A stretch of 59,808 bases of DNA from Candidatus Gastranaerophilales bacterium (GTDB lineage Bacteria > Cyanobacteriota > Vampirovibrionia > Gastranaerophilales > Gastranaerophilaceae): positions 1-59,808 of the forward strand of contig CALUTL010000012.1 in the NCBI GenBank assembly GCA_944323655.1, in the 5' to 3' direction. Below the pieces are notes generated by a model, which saw only the letters and a program-made list of their open reading frames with translations, was not told the DNA's origin and made no database searches. Below are positions 52,791 to 59,808 of the stretch, piece by piece (positions within the stretch are counted from its first letter, which is position 1; every line of letters starts with the position of its first letter). Position numbers and translations under genes: made by a program.

Positions 52791-54343
52791 TTGGAATTTG
52801 AATTTAATATCTTTATTCTTCCATCGTCTTTTATTACTACCGGAGTTTTGTCTTTCCTGAAATGTTCTTTTACACACTTTGTAAAATCAAAATCATAAAT
52901 CTTTTCAGCCCAATCTATTTTATCCAGCATTGAAAGATTATCCTTACCCATAGCATAATAATCGTTCACAACAGTTCTGTAAATTTTGTCTTCTCGCGGA
53001 TTATTTATATCAATTTTAGTTTCTTTTCCGCTCTTATCAACAAAATAAAGGTCTGAAATATCGCCGTTGCTGTCTATATTGTACCTTAATCCTGATGTAT
53101 GAAGGATTCCCGGCTTGTTATTCAGGTTTGTAACAGATTTTGCGGTTGCTTTTATCGCCTCTACTATTTCTTTTTCCGTATAAGGAATTATCGTAAGATT
53201 ATTTTTAAACGGAGACATATCTTCTAACACCCTTGTATCTAAATTCCCGCTTTCAAAATAGCCTCTAATGTTTGCGGCACTTAGCAAAGCAATATCTCCA
53301 CCCAGTTCCTCTCTCATACAATCTACTATAAACTGAGCGTGAGGATTGGGTTCTGTCAAATCATTTTGAATCGGAGGTGCTGCATATTTAACAACTCCTA
53401 CAATTTCAGGTTTTCCTAAAATCTTTTCAAATACATATCTTAACGGCGCATTACGCTTAAAGCCTCTTGTCGGAGTTACGTTGTTTTGAACTTTTGTTAT
53501 AACACCTTTATCATCAAACTCAAGATTTAATACTCCAAAATATTTTCCGTCACGACCGGCCTGCGTGATAATTACCGGTTCACCCGACTTGTTATAAAGG
53601 AGATTTTCACCCTCTTGCGCGCCTAACACCAGATTATGCGAATGTCCGCCTAAAATTACATCTATTCCGTCGGTTTCCTGAGCAACCTTCCTGTCATATC
53701 CGTAACCTAAATGCGAAAGCAGTATAATTTTATCAACCCCTTGAGCTTTTAATTTGTCAGCTTCTTTTTGAATATCTTTTATTGTTTCATTAATTTCATG
53801 AATTTCATGCTCGTTAAATAGAACACTATATTTAAGACGTGAAATTAAATCCGTCGGGGAAGTTCCGATTACACCGTATCTGTGACCATTCATTTCCTGA
53901 ATGTAAGACTTTTGAACCTTCTTTGACAATGGATATTCCGGTCTTATATCTATATTGCAGGCTAATAGGTTATATTTCATATCCGGAATTAATTTGCCGA
54001 TACTTTTTGGCATGTCGTATTCGTGGTTTCCGACTGCTGATGCCATTATTCCAAGAGCATTTTCACCCGCTACTGCCGCTTTATTTACCTTTTCTATCTC
54101 TCCAAGTAATATATCACCTGATGAAAACTTTAATTTATCAGTCGGGGCGGACGGTTTAAAATTATCAAAAGCATTCGATGCTGTCATCGTCCTTTCTAAG
54201 TTTATTGATTTGCCATGAAAATCGTTTATGTAAAAAATACTTGTCCTTACGGGCTGCTTTTGTGTTTCCCTTTTCTCCGGCGGCTTTGTAAGGAGCGCTC
54301 GCTGTATTAAGTTTGTACTTGTCGAATTTATGGGCGTTATCAT
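52772..54343 (-). CDS. 5'-nucleotidase/UshA-family metallophosphoesterase without signal peptide
   Basis: The 523-residue protein has the calcineurin-like metal sites INDFHGKSINLE near residue 39, GDILLGEI, GNHEYDMPKS near residue 108, LSHLGYGYDR and GGHSHNLV, followed by a C-terminal 5'-nucleotidase domain (about residues 300-500) with NIRGYFESG and a substrate Phe/Tyr stack. UshA enzymes hydrolyse nucleotides or UDP-sugars, usually in the periplasm. Here no N-terminal export signal is visible (MITPINSTSTNLIQRALLTK), so location is uncertain. The strongest ribosome site is 30 nt upstream and may serve a tiny leader ORF. Alternative: 2',3'-cyclic phosphodiesterase. Confidence 0.85.
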   Translation of the reverse strand: MITPINSTSTNLIQRALLTKPPEKRETQKQPVRTSIFYINDFHGKSINLERTMTASNAFDNFKPSAPTDKLKFSSGDILLGEIEKVNKAAVAGENALGIMASAVGNHEYDMPKSIGKLIPDMKYNLLACNIDIRPEYPLSKKVQKSYIQEMNGHRYGVIGTSPTDLISRLKYSVLFNEHEIHEINETIKDIQKEADKLKAQGVDKIILLSHLGYGYDRKVAQETDGIDVILGGHSHNLVLGAQEGENLLYNKSGEPVIITQAGRDGKYFGVLNLEFDDKGVITKVQNNVTPTRGFKRNAPLRYVFEKILGKPEIVGVVKYAAPPIQNDLTEPNPHAQFIVDCMREELGGDIALLSAANIRGYFESGNLDTRVLEDMSPFKNNLTIIPYTEKEIVEAIKATAKSVTNLNNKPGILHTSGLRYNIDSNGDISDLYFVDKSGKETKIDINNPREDKIYRTVVNDYYAMGKDNLSMLDKIDWAEKIYDFDFTKCVKEHFRKDKTPVVIKDDGRIKILNSNSKNKTAS

Positions 54344-54429
54344 TTTTTCTGTCCCAACAAGTAGAAACCTCCTGAATATTTTTTTTTGTCAGTTTTTTAT
54401 CCGATTTTTACAAATCTTAAAACGTTATT

Positions 54430-54663
54430 TTAAAATTTCATTGTCTGAACTTCCCAATGCTTTTTAAGCTCAGCTGTAAGCTCTTTTCCTTCTCCTGCTA
54501 CTTCAAGAAGAATTACACCGTTATTTGAACAAACTTCCTTTTCAGAAGAATGCAAACCTATTCTTGTTCTTATTTCGCAGCCGTATTTAGTTATTATTTT
54601 TTGAAATTCTATTGCTGATTCAATTCTGTTTTCGATATTAACCCCTATAATCGTCATTGTCAT
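54430..54663 (-). CDS. Small ACT-like protein, TM1266 family
   Basis: The 77-residue protein matches the layout of the TM1266/iron-only hydrogenase regulator family: a beta-alpha-beta start IIGVNIENRIESAIEFQKII, R-x-G-L in RIGLHSSEKEV, and a second half VILLEVAGEGKELTAELKKHW. The fold is ACT-like, often ligand-binding. No hydrogenase genes are in the window, so the target is unknown. It has a ribosome site (aaggag). It lies between two orphan genes. A NikR-C-like fold is the alternative description. Confidence 0.55.
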   Translation of the reverse strand: MTMTIIGVNIENRIESAIEFQKIITKYGCEIRTRIGLHSSEKEVCSNNGVILLEVAGEGKELTAELKKHWEVQTMKF

Positions 54664-54708
54664 AATTTTTAAACTCCTTTTTATAAATGATAAACCCTCT
54701 TTAAATTA

Positions 54709-54736
54709 AATAATACCCCGATAAGGGGGTATTATT
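54709..54736 (-). terminator. Hairpin between orf105 and the TM1266-like gene
   Basis: AATAATACCCC pairs with GGGGTATTATT (11 bp, 6-nt loop), followed by an AT-rich stretch on the minus strand. It could terminate orf105; the T tract is weak. Confidence 0.5.
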
Positions 54737-54792
54737 GATTAATTTTCGGCGACAAAAAGGCCGAGTGATAACATTATTTATATATTTTTCGC

Positions 54793-55110
54793 TTACGAAA
54801 AATCAATGTTATCGGTGGCTTGAAGCTGTTTTTTCTTTAAATTATGCATCACTGCATCGACTAGTAACTCATAAGATTTCATATTCTCAATATTTGGGAA
54901 TTCTTCCTTGAGCTGTTCTCTGACCATTGCTTCCAACCTCATTTCGTCAGACTTTGATTCCAATTCGCCTCCGACTCCGGTTATCATCTTTATGTATTCG
55001 GAAGACGCTTTGTCTTTATTCGCATCGGTAAACATCAACCATCTTAGTTTTGGTGACAGTTCGTTCTTTAATTTTCTTACTATTTTAAGATTTCCAAACT
55101 TGTTGAGCAT
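54793..55110 (-). CDS. Hypothetical helical protein, 105 residues
   Basis: The 105-residue protein is rich in charged residues (KKQLQATDNIDFS tail, NELSPKLRWLMFTDANKDK) and predicted helical, with no signal or membrane segment. GAGG lies about 7 nt before the ATG. It ends before a hairpin at 54709-54736. No family is recognised and neighbours give no clue. Confidence 0.65.
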   Translation of the reverse strand: MLNKFGNLKIVRKLKNELSPKLRWLMFTDANKDKASSEYIKMITGVGGELESKSDEMRLEAMVREQLKEEFPNIENMKSYELLVDAVMHNLKKKQLQATDNIDFS

Positions 55111-55212
55111 GACGCTACCTCTACGTTTTATTTTTTCCTTTACCTTATTGTACTATAATAAAATGTCCTGAAAAAAATAATTTACCTTTTTTATACGTTT
55201 ATTTACAAATCT

Positions 55213-57270
55213 TTATATTTTGCTGAAATCGCAGATATAATCATACTTTTGCTTCAATTTATTCAAAAGCGCAAGCCTGTTTTGTTTAACTTTTTCATCC
55301 TTATCCATTACAAGAACATCGTTGAAGAATTTTTCAACCGAAGGATTAATCTCAACAAGCTGTTTTAAATATTCACCGTAATCCGAAGCATTAACAGTTT
55401 CAATTTGTTCTAAGAGCATTGCTTCTGCCGGAAGATTAAACAATTCCTTCTTCACTTGAGCATTTACAGGCTCCTTCAAAAGTCTTGCGACTCTGTTTGC
55501 GCTCTCCAAAACTTCCGCTGAATTAAATTCAGCCATAACCTTTACTCTTTGAATGTAATCCGCCAAATCACACAACGGATTTTTGTTTGAAGCACATGCC
55601 TCAAGTACATTCTTCGAATACTTGTCGCTTAAATATATTATCAACCTTTGAACGATAAATTCATTAATTTCTTCGGTAACCTTGCCCGAAACTCTGCCGA
55701 CACAATCGCCTGCGGCTTTTTTAAACTTGTCGACGATATTTCCGCCCTCAAACTGTACAGGAAGATTTAAAAGCGTTTCGTCAATTAATTTCGTCAAATC
55801 TATCTTCAAATTATTAGCAAGGATTGTTCTGATTATACCTAAAGCGGCACGTCTTACCCCAAGAGGATCGGAAGAACCTGTCGGCTTTTTGCCTTCCGCA
55901 AAAACTGCTGCGATAGTATCAATTTTATCTGCAATTCCGACGACCTGACCTTCTATTGTTTTTGCGGTTTCGCCTTCTGCATTAAGCGGGAAGTAATGCT
56001 CTTTGATACCTTCTGCAACAGAATCCAGCTCTCCTGATACTCTTGCATAATCTGCTCCGATATATCCTTGAAGTTCCGTAAACTCAAATACAAGGTTTGT
56101 CGCTAAATCGGCTTTACATAGAAGTGCTGTTCTTTCAACAGTTCTCGAATCCTTAACACCGATTTGACTGCAAATTGTGCGGGAAAGCGAAGATAATCTT
56201 AAGGCTTTATCATACATTGAGCCCATGCCCTTTTGGAAAGTAATGCCTTTCAAATCTTCAACATAACTTTCAAGAGGCTTTTTGGTATCTTCGTTAAAGA
56301 AAAATACCGCATCATCAAGTCTTGCCTTAATTACTCTGACATTACCCGCTTTAATATTTTCAAAATCATCGCCGAGGTAATTTGTCATAGTAATGAATTT
56401 GTTAATCAACTTGCCATCCTTATAAAGCGCAAAGTATCTTTGATGAACCGCCATAACAGTTACAACAAGTTCTTCGGGCAATTTAAGATATTCTTCTGAA
56501 AAATCGCAAACCGCAGGAACAGGATATTCCGTAATAAATGTAACTTCGTCAAGCAAATCATCCGTATAATAAGGTTCTGCGCCAAATTTTGCGGCTTCCT
56601 CGTGCGCCTTGTCGATAATTCTCCGGCGTCTTTCGTCCTGATCGACGATTACACAGCAATTGCGCATCAATTCAACGTAATCATCAGGGCTTCCGACAAT
56701 TACGGATTGCTGAGCAAACCTGTGACCGCGTGAAACATTTGAGCTTTCCTTATCAATAATTTTGATTTTAACTTCGTCTTTATCGAGCATGGAAACAATC
56801 CATCTGATAGGACGTGAAAATTTCTGTTCATTATCAGCCCAACGCATAAAATGAGAGCCTTGAAGCTTCAATACAAGCGATGGAACATTTTGTTGCAAAA
56901 GTTCTACAACTGATTTACCTCTAATAAGGACTTTAGCGTGGATATAATCGTCTTCTATATACAAATCTTCAGGCGCGACACCGTTTTTATTGGCAAAACC
57001 GAGAGCAGCTTTTGTTAAATTACCGTTTTCGTCATAAGCGACTTTTTTAACAGGGCCTTTCACAACTTTAACTTCATCAGGGCTTGACTTTTCCAACCCG
57101 TCAACAATAACCGCTAAACGCCTTGGTGTTGCATAAACCTTAATATCGCTAAAGCCGACTTTATTATCATTCAAAAAATCTTCAAAAAGTTTTTTAAGCT
57201 GATTAATAGCTGATGGTATAAACCTATAAGGTAACTCTTCCGTTCCGATTTCCAATAAATATTTACTCAT
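55213..57270 (-). CDS. glyS: Glycyl-tRNA synthetase beta subunit
   Basis: The 685-residue protein is the large beta subunit of the heterotetrameric bacterial GlyRS. Conserved segments are LLEIGTEELPYRFIPSA at the N-terminus, TPRRLAVIVDGL, KVVKGPVKKVAYDENG, HFMRWADNEQKFSRPIRWIV near residue 140, and an HD-like region with the C-terminal DALR anticodon domain. Length is typical (about 690). The alpha subunit (glyQ) is not adjacent, which is unusual because the pair is often an operon. The gene stands alone. Confidence 0.95.
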   Translation of the reverse strand: MSKYLLEIGTEELPYRFIPSAINQLKKLFEDFLNDNKVGFSDIKVYATPRRLAVIVDGLEKSSPDEVKVVKGPVKKVAYDENGNLTKAALGFANKNGVAPEDLYIEDDYIHAKVLIRGKSVVELLQQNVPSLVLKLQGSHFMRWADNEQKFSRPIRWIVSMLDKDEVKIKIIDKESSNVSRGHRFAQQSVIVGSPDDYVELMRNCCVIVDQDERRRRIIDKAHEEAAKFGAEPYYTDDLLDEVTFITEYPVPAVCDFSEEYLKLPEELVVTVMAVHQRYFALYKDGKLINKFITMTNYLGDDFENIKAGNVRVIKARLDDAVFFFNEDTKKPLESYVEDLKGITFQKGMGSMYDKALRLSSLSRTICSQIGVKDSRTVERTALLCKADLATNLVFEFTELQGYIGADYARVSGELDSVAEGIKEHYFPLNAEGETAKTIEGQVVGIADKIDTIAAVFAEGKKPTGSSDPLGVRRAALGIIRTILANNLKIDLTKLIDETLLNLPVQFEGGNIVDKFKKAAGDCVGRVSGKVTEEINEFIVQRLIIYLSDKYSKNVLEACASNKNPLCDLADYIQRVKVMAEFNSAEVLESANRVARLLKEPVNAQVKKELFNLPAEAMLLEQIETVNASDYGEYLKQLVEINPSVEKFFNDVLVMDKDEKVKQNRLALLNKLKQKYDYICDFSKI

Positions 57271-57374
57271 ATCCTGCCTTTATGATTAACTTTCCAACGC
57301 CTTTCGGGCAAACATAACTTCAAAAACATTATACCCGCTGAAAAATTAAAGTAAAGCAAGAGAAATGAAGTTAA

Positions 57375-57406
57375 AAAAAGACGCCATTATAAAGGCATCT
57401 TTTTTA
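57375..57406 (-). terminator. Second terminator after the surface-protein gene
   Basis: AAAAAAGATGCC/GGCGTCTTTTTT on the minus strand, closing with a G-U pair and a long T run. Confidence 0.75.
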
Positions 57407-57425
57407 ATATCAAGTTTATATACAA

Positions 57426-57451
57426 AAGGTGCGGCGTTGCCACCGCACCTT
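57426..57451 (-). terminator. First terminator after the surface-protein gene
   Basis: AAGGTGCGG/CCGCACCTT forms a perfect 9-bp, GC-rich stem with an 8-nt loop and a short T run on the minus strand, 29 bp after the stop. Confidence 0.7.
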
Positions 57452-57479
57452 GTTTCACTGATTATATTAGCTCAGATCC

Positions 57480-59808
57480 TTAATCGCCGTCATCTTGAGA
57501 AGTATTATCTTCCTCGAAATCAACAGTGATTTCTTTTACATCTGGTGCACCTGTAGCTGAAGTAGGACTTACGCTTGCCTTATCTCCGTTGTATGTAGAG
57601 AAGTAATACGACAAACCACAATTTACGTCAATTGTCTTTTCCTCACCTGAACAGATATCTGTTCCTATATTGACCTTGGCTGCTCCAACAACTGATGCAC
57701 ATTTTCCTTTTGCACCTGTACCTATGAATTTAAAGCTGCAAGTATCTGACTGTCTTGTTACATTTACATTTAAAATTTCAGTACGAGGTGTTCCTGTAAA
57801 AGTTACTGTTGAAGATGGTGTAATTGATGTCGTAAACTTAGCTGCACTATTATTTACATCCTTAACAGATTTTACGCTAACTGTATAGGATTTATCACAT
57901 TTAAGATCATCCCATCTTGCTTCATAAGAGTTTGCACTTGATAATGTTGCATTTTTATATACCCAATTGCCAACATCTGTTTGCATATCAACTTGGACAC
58001 CATTGCCAACATCACCTTTTCCTACCATGATTATTGTGCATAGGCCGCCTCCGCTACCACAAACATTCCATGTTGGTGTTAGTGTCTTAGACTCTCCTGC
58101 ATTTAATGTTATCGTTGATGGGATTGATCCTGATTGTAATTCTATGTCTGATGATGAAGGCGCATCTCCAAATATGGTCAATGTTGCGGTTACTTTGTAA
58201 GGACCAGGAGGCAGTTGATAACCGAAATCCGGCAACTGACATTTGCCTTGACAACTTCCTGATTCTAAATAATATTCTTGATGTGTAATAGTATTTTCAA
58301 AAGTAACTCTTACACTTGGCCTCCAAGAATGATCCATATATTCACTGTGATTTGAACATACATTTCCATATCTTATCGTTGTATTTACATTTACTGAGGA
58401 ATCAGGACCATATACCTTCTCAAAATTAACATCAACATCCTGAGTTCCTGAAAGTGATGCTATGCTTGCAGGAGATGGTGTCAATTTGTATGTTGCTCCG
58501 GTTGCGGTTCCGCTACAACCGAACGAATAGCCAATACCACAAGTTAAGTTTGACAAGGTGTATGTATAATTATTTCCTTTATTTAATGTTATAGTTCTTG
58601 GTCCATTATTGACGCTTTGTACTGTACATTGGCCTTCAGCGGCTCCTCCTGTAGATCCGCTGCCTGTAAATTTAATGGCACAATTGTTTATTTTAGGTGT
58701 TTCATAATATAAATTTAATATTAATGGTGCTGTGACATTTGGTACGCTTACTGATGTAGTGCTGCCGCTTCCACCAGATTTGGTTCCAACAATAGCAGTC
58801 CACGCTTTAAATGTACCCTTATCGTATTTGGCATCAGCCGTATATTTATAAGTTTCTCCATTTTTAACTCCAGAAGAATCCGAAACTGTTTTCTTATGAA
58901 CGCGATCAAGATAGGTTTTAATTGTTACATCATGATAAATTTCACTTGTTGATCTCATTCCGTACTCAATCACTATATTTTGGTCTTCACATACAGTTGT
59001 GCTATATGATACCGTTGGCTTTTCAATATTATTTACAGTTACTTTCTTTACATAAGCTTCATTTGCAGAATCTCCAACTGTAGGCTTATTAAAAGTTATA
59101 CTAAAGGTTGATCCACCTTTTACACTTCCGGTACCTTCCCTTGTTAACGATGGATTTGATGTATACCATGGTCCACCTCCTGCTATTGATGAATTTGGAT
59201 CGCTTATTGCTTCAAAATATTTATCAACAGTAGCATCCTGCTTTTCTGTTACTTTTATATTATATGTATTAGATGAAGAACAAGAACCATTACCACCACC
59301 TGGAGGTCCGGCTGACACTATTGGCGGACCAGTATATATTATTGTGTATTTAACATCATTTACTGTTGCTGTTTTTGCATCACAAGCAACTTTTGTTCCG
59401 TTTATATTTAAATCACAAGTTACAGGGTAATAACCATAATAACCCTTTTCATCCATCGTTAGAGTATTCGTAACCTCGGCATAATAAGTTATATATTTTG
59501 CAGAAGGTTTCCCTATTGAGAATTTAACCTTTATTGGATCTGTAGGTCTATCATACCCTGTTCCGCTTGGAGGATCATGAAATTCATTTTTGGGTATAGT
59601 CATCTCTCCAGAAACAGATGCATCATTAGTTACTGTAACGCTAGTAATTGCACTCACAGTTTGTATTGCACCGTTAGCTGAAGAGCTCTTAAACTCTTCA
59701 GTATCTATAACAATTGTAGCTTCTTTGTCAGATGAAGACTTACACAAGTTTGTAAAATCCGGAGTTGCATTTGCACTGCCCAACTTTACTGTATAAGTGC
59801 TCTTCTCG
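57480..59808 (-). CDS. Large Ser/Thr/Gly-rich surface protein, 5' end beyond the window
   Basis: The frame stays open through the window edge, so at least 775 residues are seen and the N-terminus (with any signal peptide) is missing; an internal TTG at 59783 is unlikely to be the start. The visible part is a beta-rich extracellular protein with many Cys, Ser, Thr and Gly and no recognised anchor at its end (EEDNTSQDDGD). Three Cys-containing modules recur in the last 400 residues: CAIKFTGSGSTGGAAEGQC, CTIIMVGKGDVGNGVQVD and CSFKFIGTGAKGKCASV, each followed by a C-x-x-(G/K)-x-(S/G)-Y core. One N-terminal part (VHKKTVSDSSGVKNGETYKY) recalls bacterial Ig-like adhesin repeats. It may be an adhesin or pilus-associated protein. 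Confidence 0.75.
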   Translation of the reverse strand, partial: EKSTYTVKLGSANATPDFTNLCKSSSDKEATIVIDTEEFKSSSANGAIQTVSAITSVTVTNDASVSGEMTIPKNEFHDPPSGTGYDRPTDPIKVKFSIGKPSAKYITYYAEVTNTLTMDEKGYYGYYPVTCDLNINGTKVACDAKTATVNDVKYTIIYTGPPIVSAGPPGGGNGSCSSSNTYNIKVTEKQDATVDKYFEAISDPNSSIAGGGPWYTSNPSLTREGTGSVKGGSTFSITFNKPTVGDSANEAYVKKVTVNNIEKPTVSYSTTVCEDQNIVIEYGMRSTSEIYHDVTIKTYLDRVHKKTVSDSSGVKNGETYKYTADAKYDKGTFKAWTAIVGTKSGGSGSTTSVSVPNVTAPLILNLYYETPKINNCAIKFTGSGSTGGAAEGQCTVQSVNNGPRTITLNKGNNYTYTLSNLTCGIGYSFGCSGTATGATYKLTPSPASIASLSGTQDVDVNFEKVYGPDSSVNVNTTIRYGNVCSNHSEYMDHSWRPSVRVTFENTITHQEYYLESGSCQGKCQLPDFGYQLPPGPYKVTATLTIFGDAPSSSDIELQSGSIPSTITLNAGESKTLTPTWNVCGSGGGLCTIIMVGKGDVGNGVQVDMQTDVGNWVYKNATLSSANSYEARWDDLKCDKSYTVSVKSVKDVNNSAAKFTTSITPSSTVTFTGTPRTEILNVNVTRQSDTCSFKFIGTGAKGKCASVVGAAKVNIGTDICSGEEKTIDVNCGLSYYFSTYNGDKASVSPTSATGAPDVKEITVDFEEDNTSQDDGD

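Noticed and set aside
1-59808. CRISPR array, prophage, IS element or integrase
   Set aside because: Only the two-unit tandem repeat and two dispersed copies were found; no evenly spaced short repeats with unique spacers, no transposase, integrase or phage structural gene.

Overview
The window is about 60 kb of low-GC, gene-dense bacterial chromosome made almost entirely of housekeeping and conserved hypothetical genes. There is no phage, plasmid, insertion sequence or CRISPR array. I infer a gut-type, non-photosynthetic relative of Cyanobacteria (Melainabacteria/Vampirovibrionia, most likely Gastranaerophilales). The reasons are an SLH-domain envelope protein, a long MetK resembling cyanobacterial forms, a PDZ-radical SAM-DUF512 protein of a cyanobacterial type, MlaE/MlaF (diderm envelope), a type IV pilin-like protein, and several hypothetical proteins sharing a short N-terminal S-F-x-[GS]-like motif. 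No photosynthesis gene is present. The lineage is an inference, because no 16S or marker search could be run.

Layout. 1-10 kb: a partial gene, hypothetical proteins, an SLH protein, umuC, a structured leader followed by metK, aspS and rqcH. 10-19 kb: two tandem 134-bp repeats built on the 3' end of tRNA-Thr, then glmS, a Zn-phospholipase-C-like protein, clpB, a GH38 alpha-mannosidase, a 0.5-kb non-coding dispersed element and the last codons of a second GH38 gene. 19-28 kb: glnA, a padR/radical-SAM operon divergent from mlaE-mlaF, an aminotransferase and mazG. 28-36 kb: a pilin-like gene with a G11 tract, the second copy of the dispersed element in inverted orientation, the pgpH-ybeY-dgkA operon and a pair of membrane proteins. 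35-43 kb: a serA-like gene, the operon lysA-cdaA-yitT-orf115, and the operon nanE-orf59-ROK kinase-orf83-ubiA. 43-60 kb: an M16 protease, type-4 UDG, ilvB, two secreted coiled-coil proteins, rph, a PHP-domain protein, prfB with its programmed frameshift, a 5'-nucleotidase family protein, glyS, and a large surface protein cut by the window edge.

Together the genes cover translation (aspS, glyS, prfB, tRNA-Thr, rqcH, ybeY, rph), nitrogen, amino-acid and one-carbon metabolism (glnA, metK, lysA, aminotransferase, serA, ilvB), amino-sugar metabolism (glmS, nanE, ROK kinase), envelope and lipid functions (mlaEF, dgkA, SLH, UbiA) and both making and breaking of cyclic di-AMP (cdaA, pgpH). Many promoters have a -10 hexamer only 6-8 nt before the ATG and no Shine-Dalgarno, which points to frequent leaderless mRNAs. 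The most unusual signals are the pseudoknot-capable metK leader, the paired dispersed elements, the tRNA-derived tandem repeats, the G11 tract in the pilin-like gene and the recurrent N-terminal motif.
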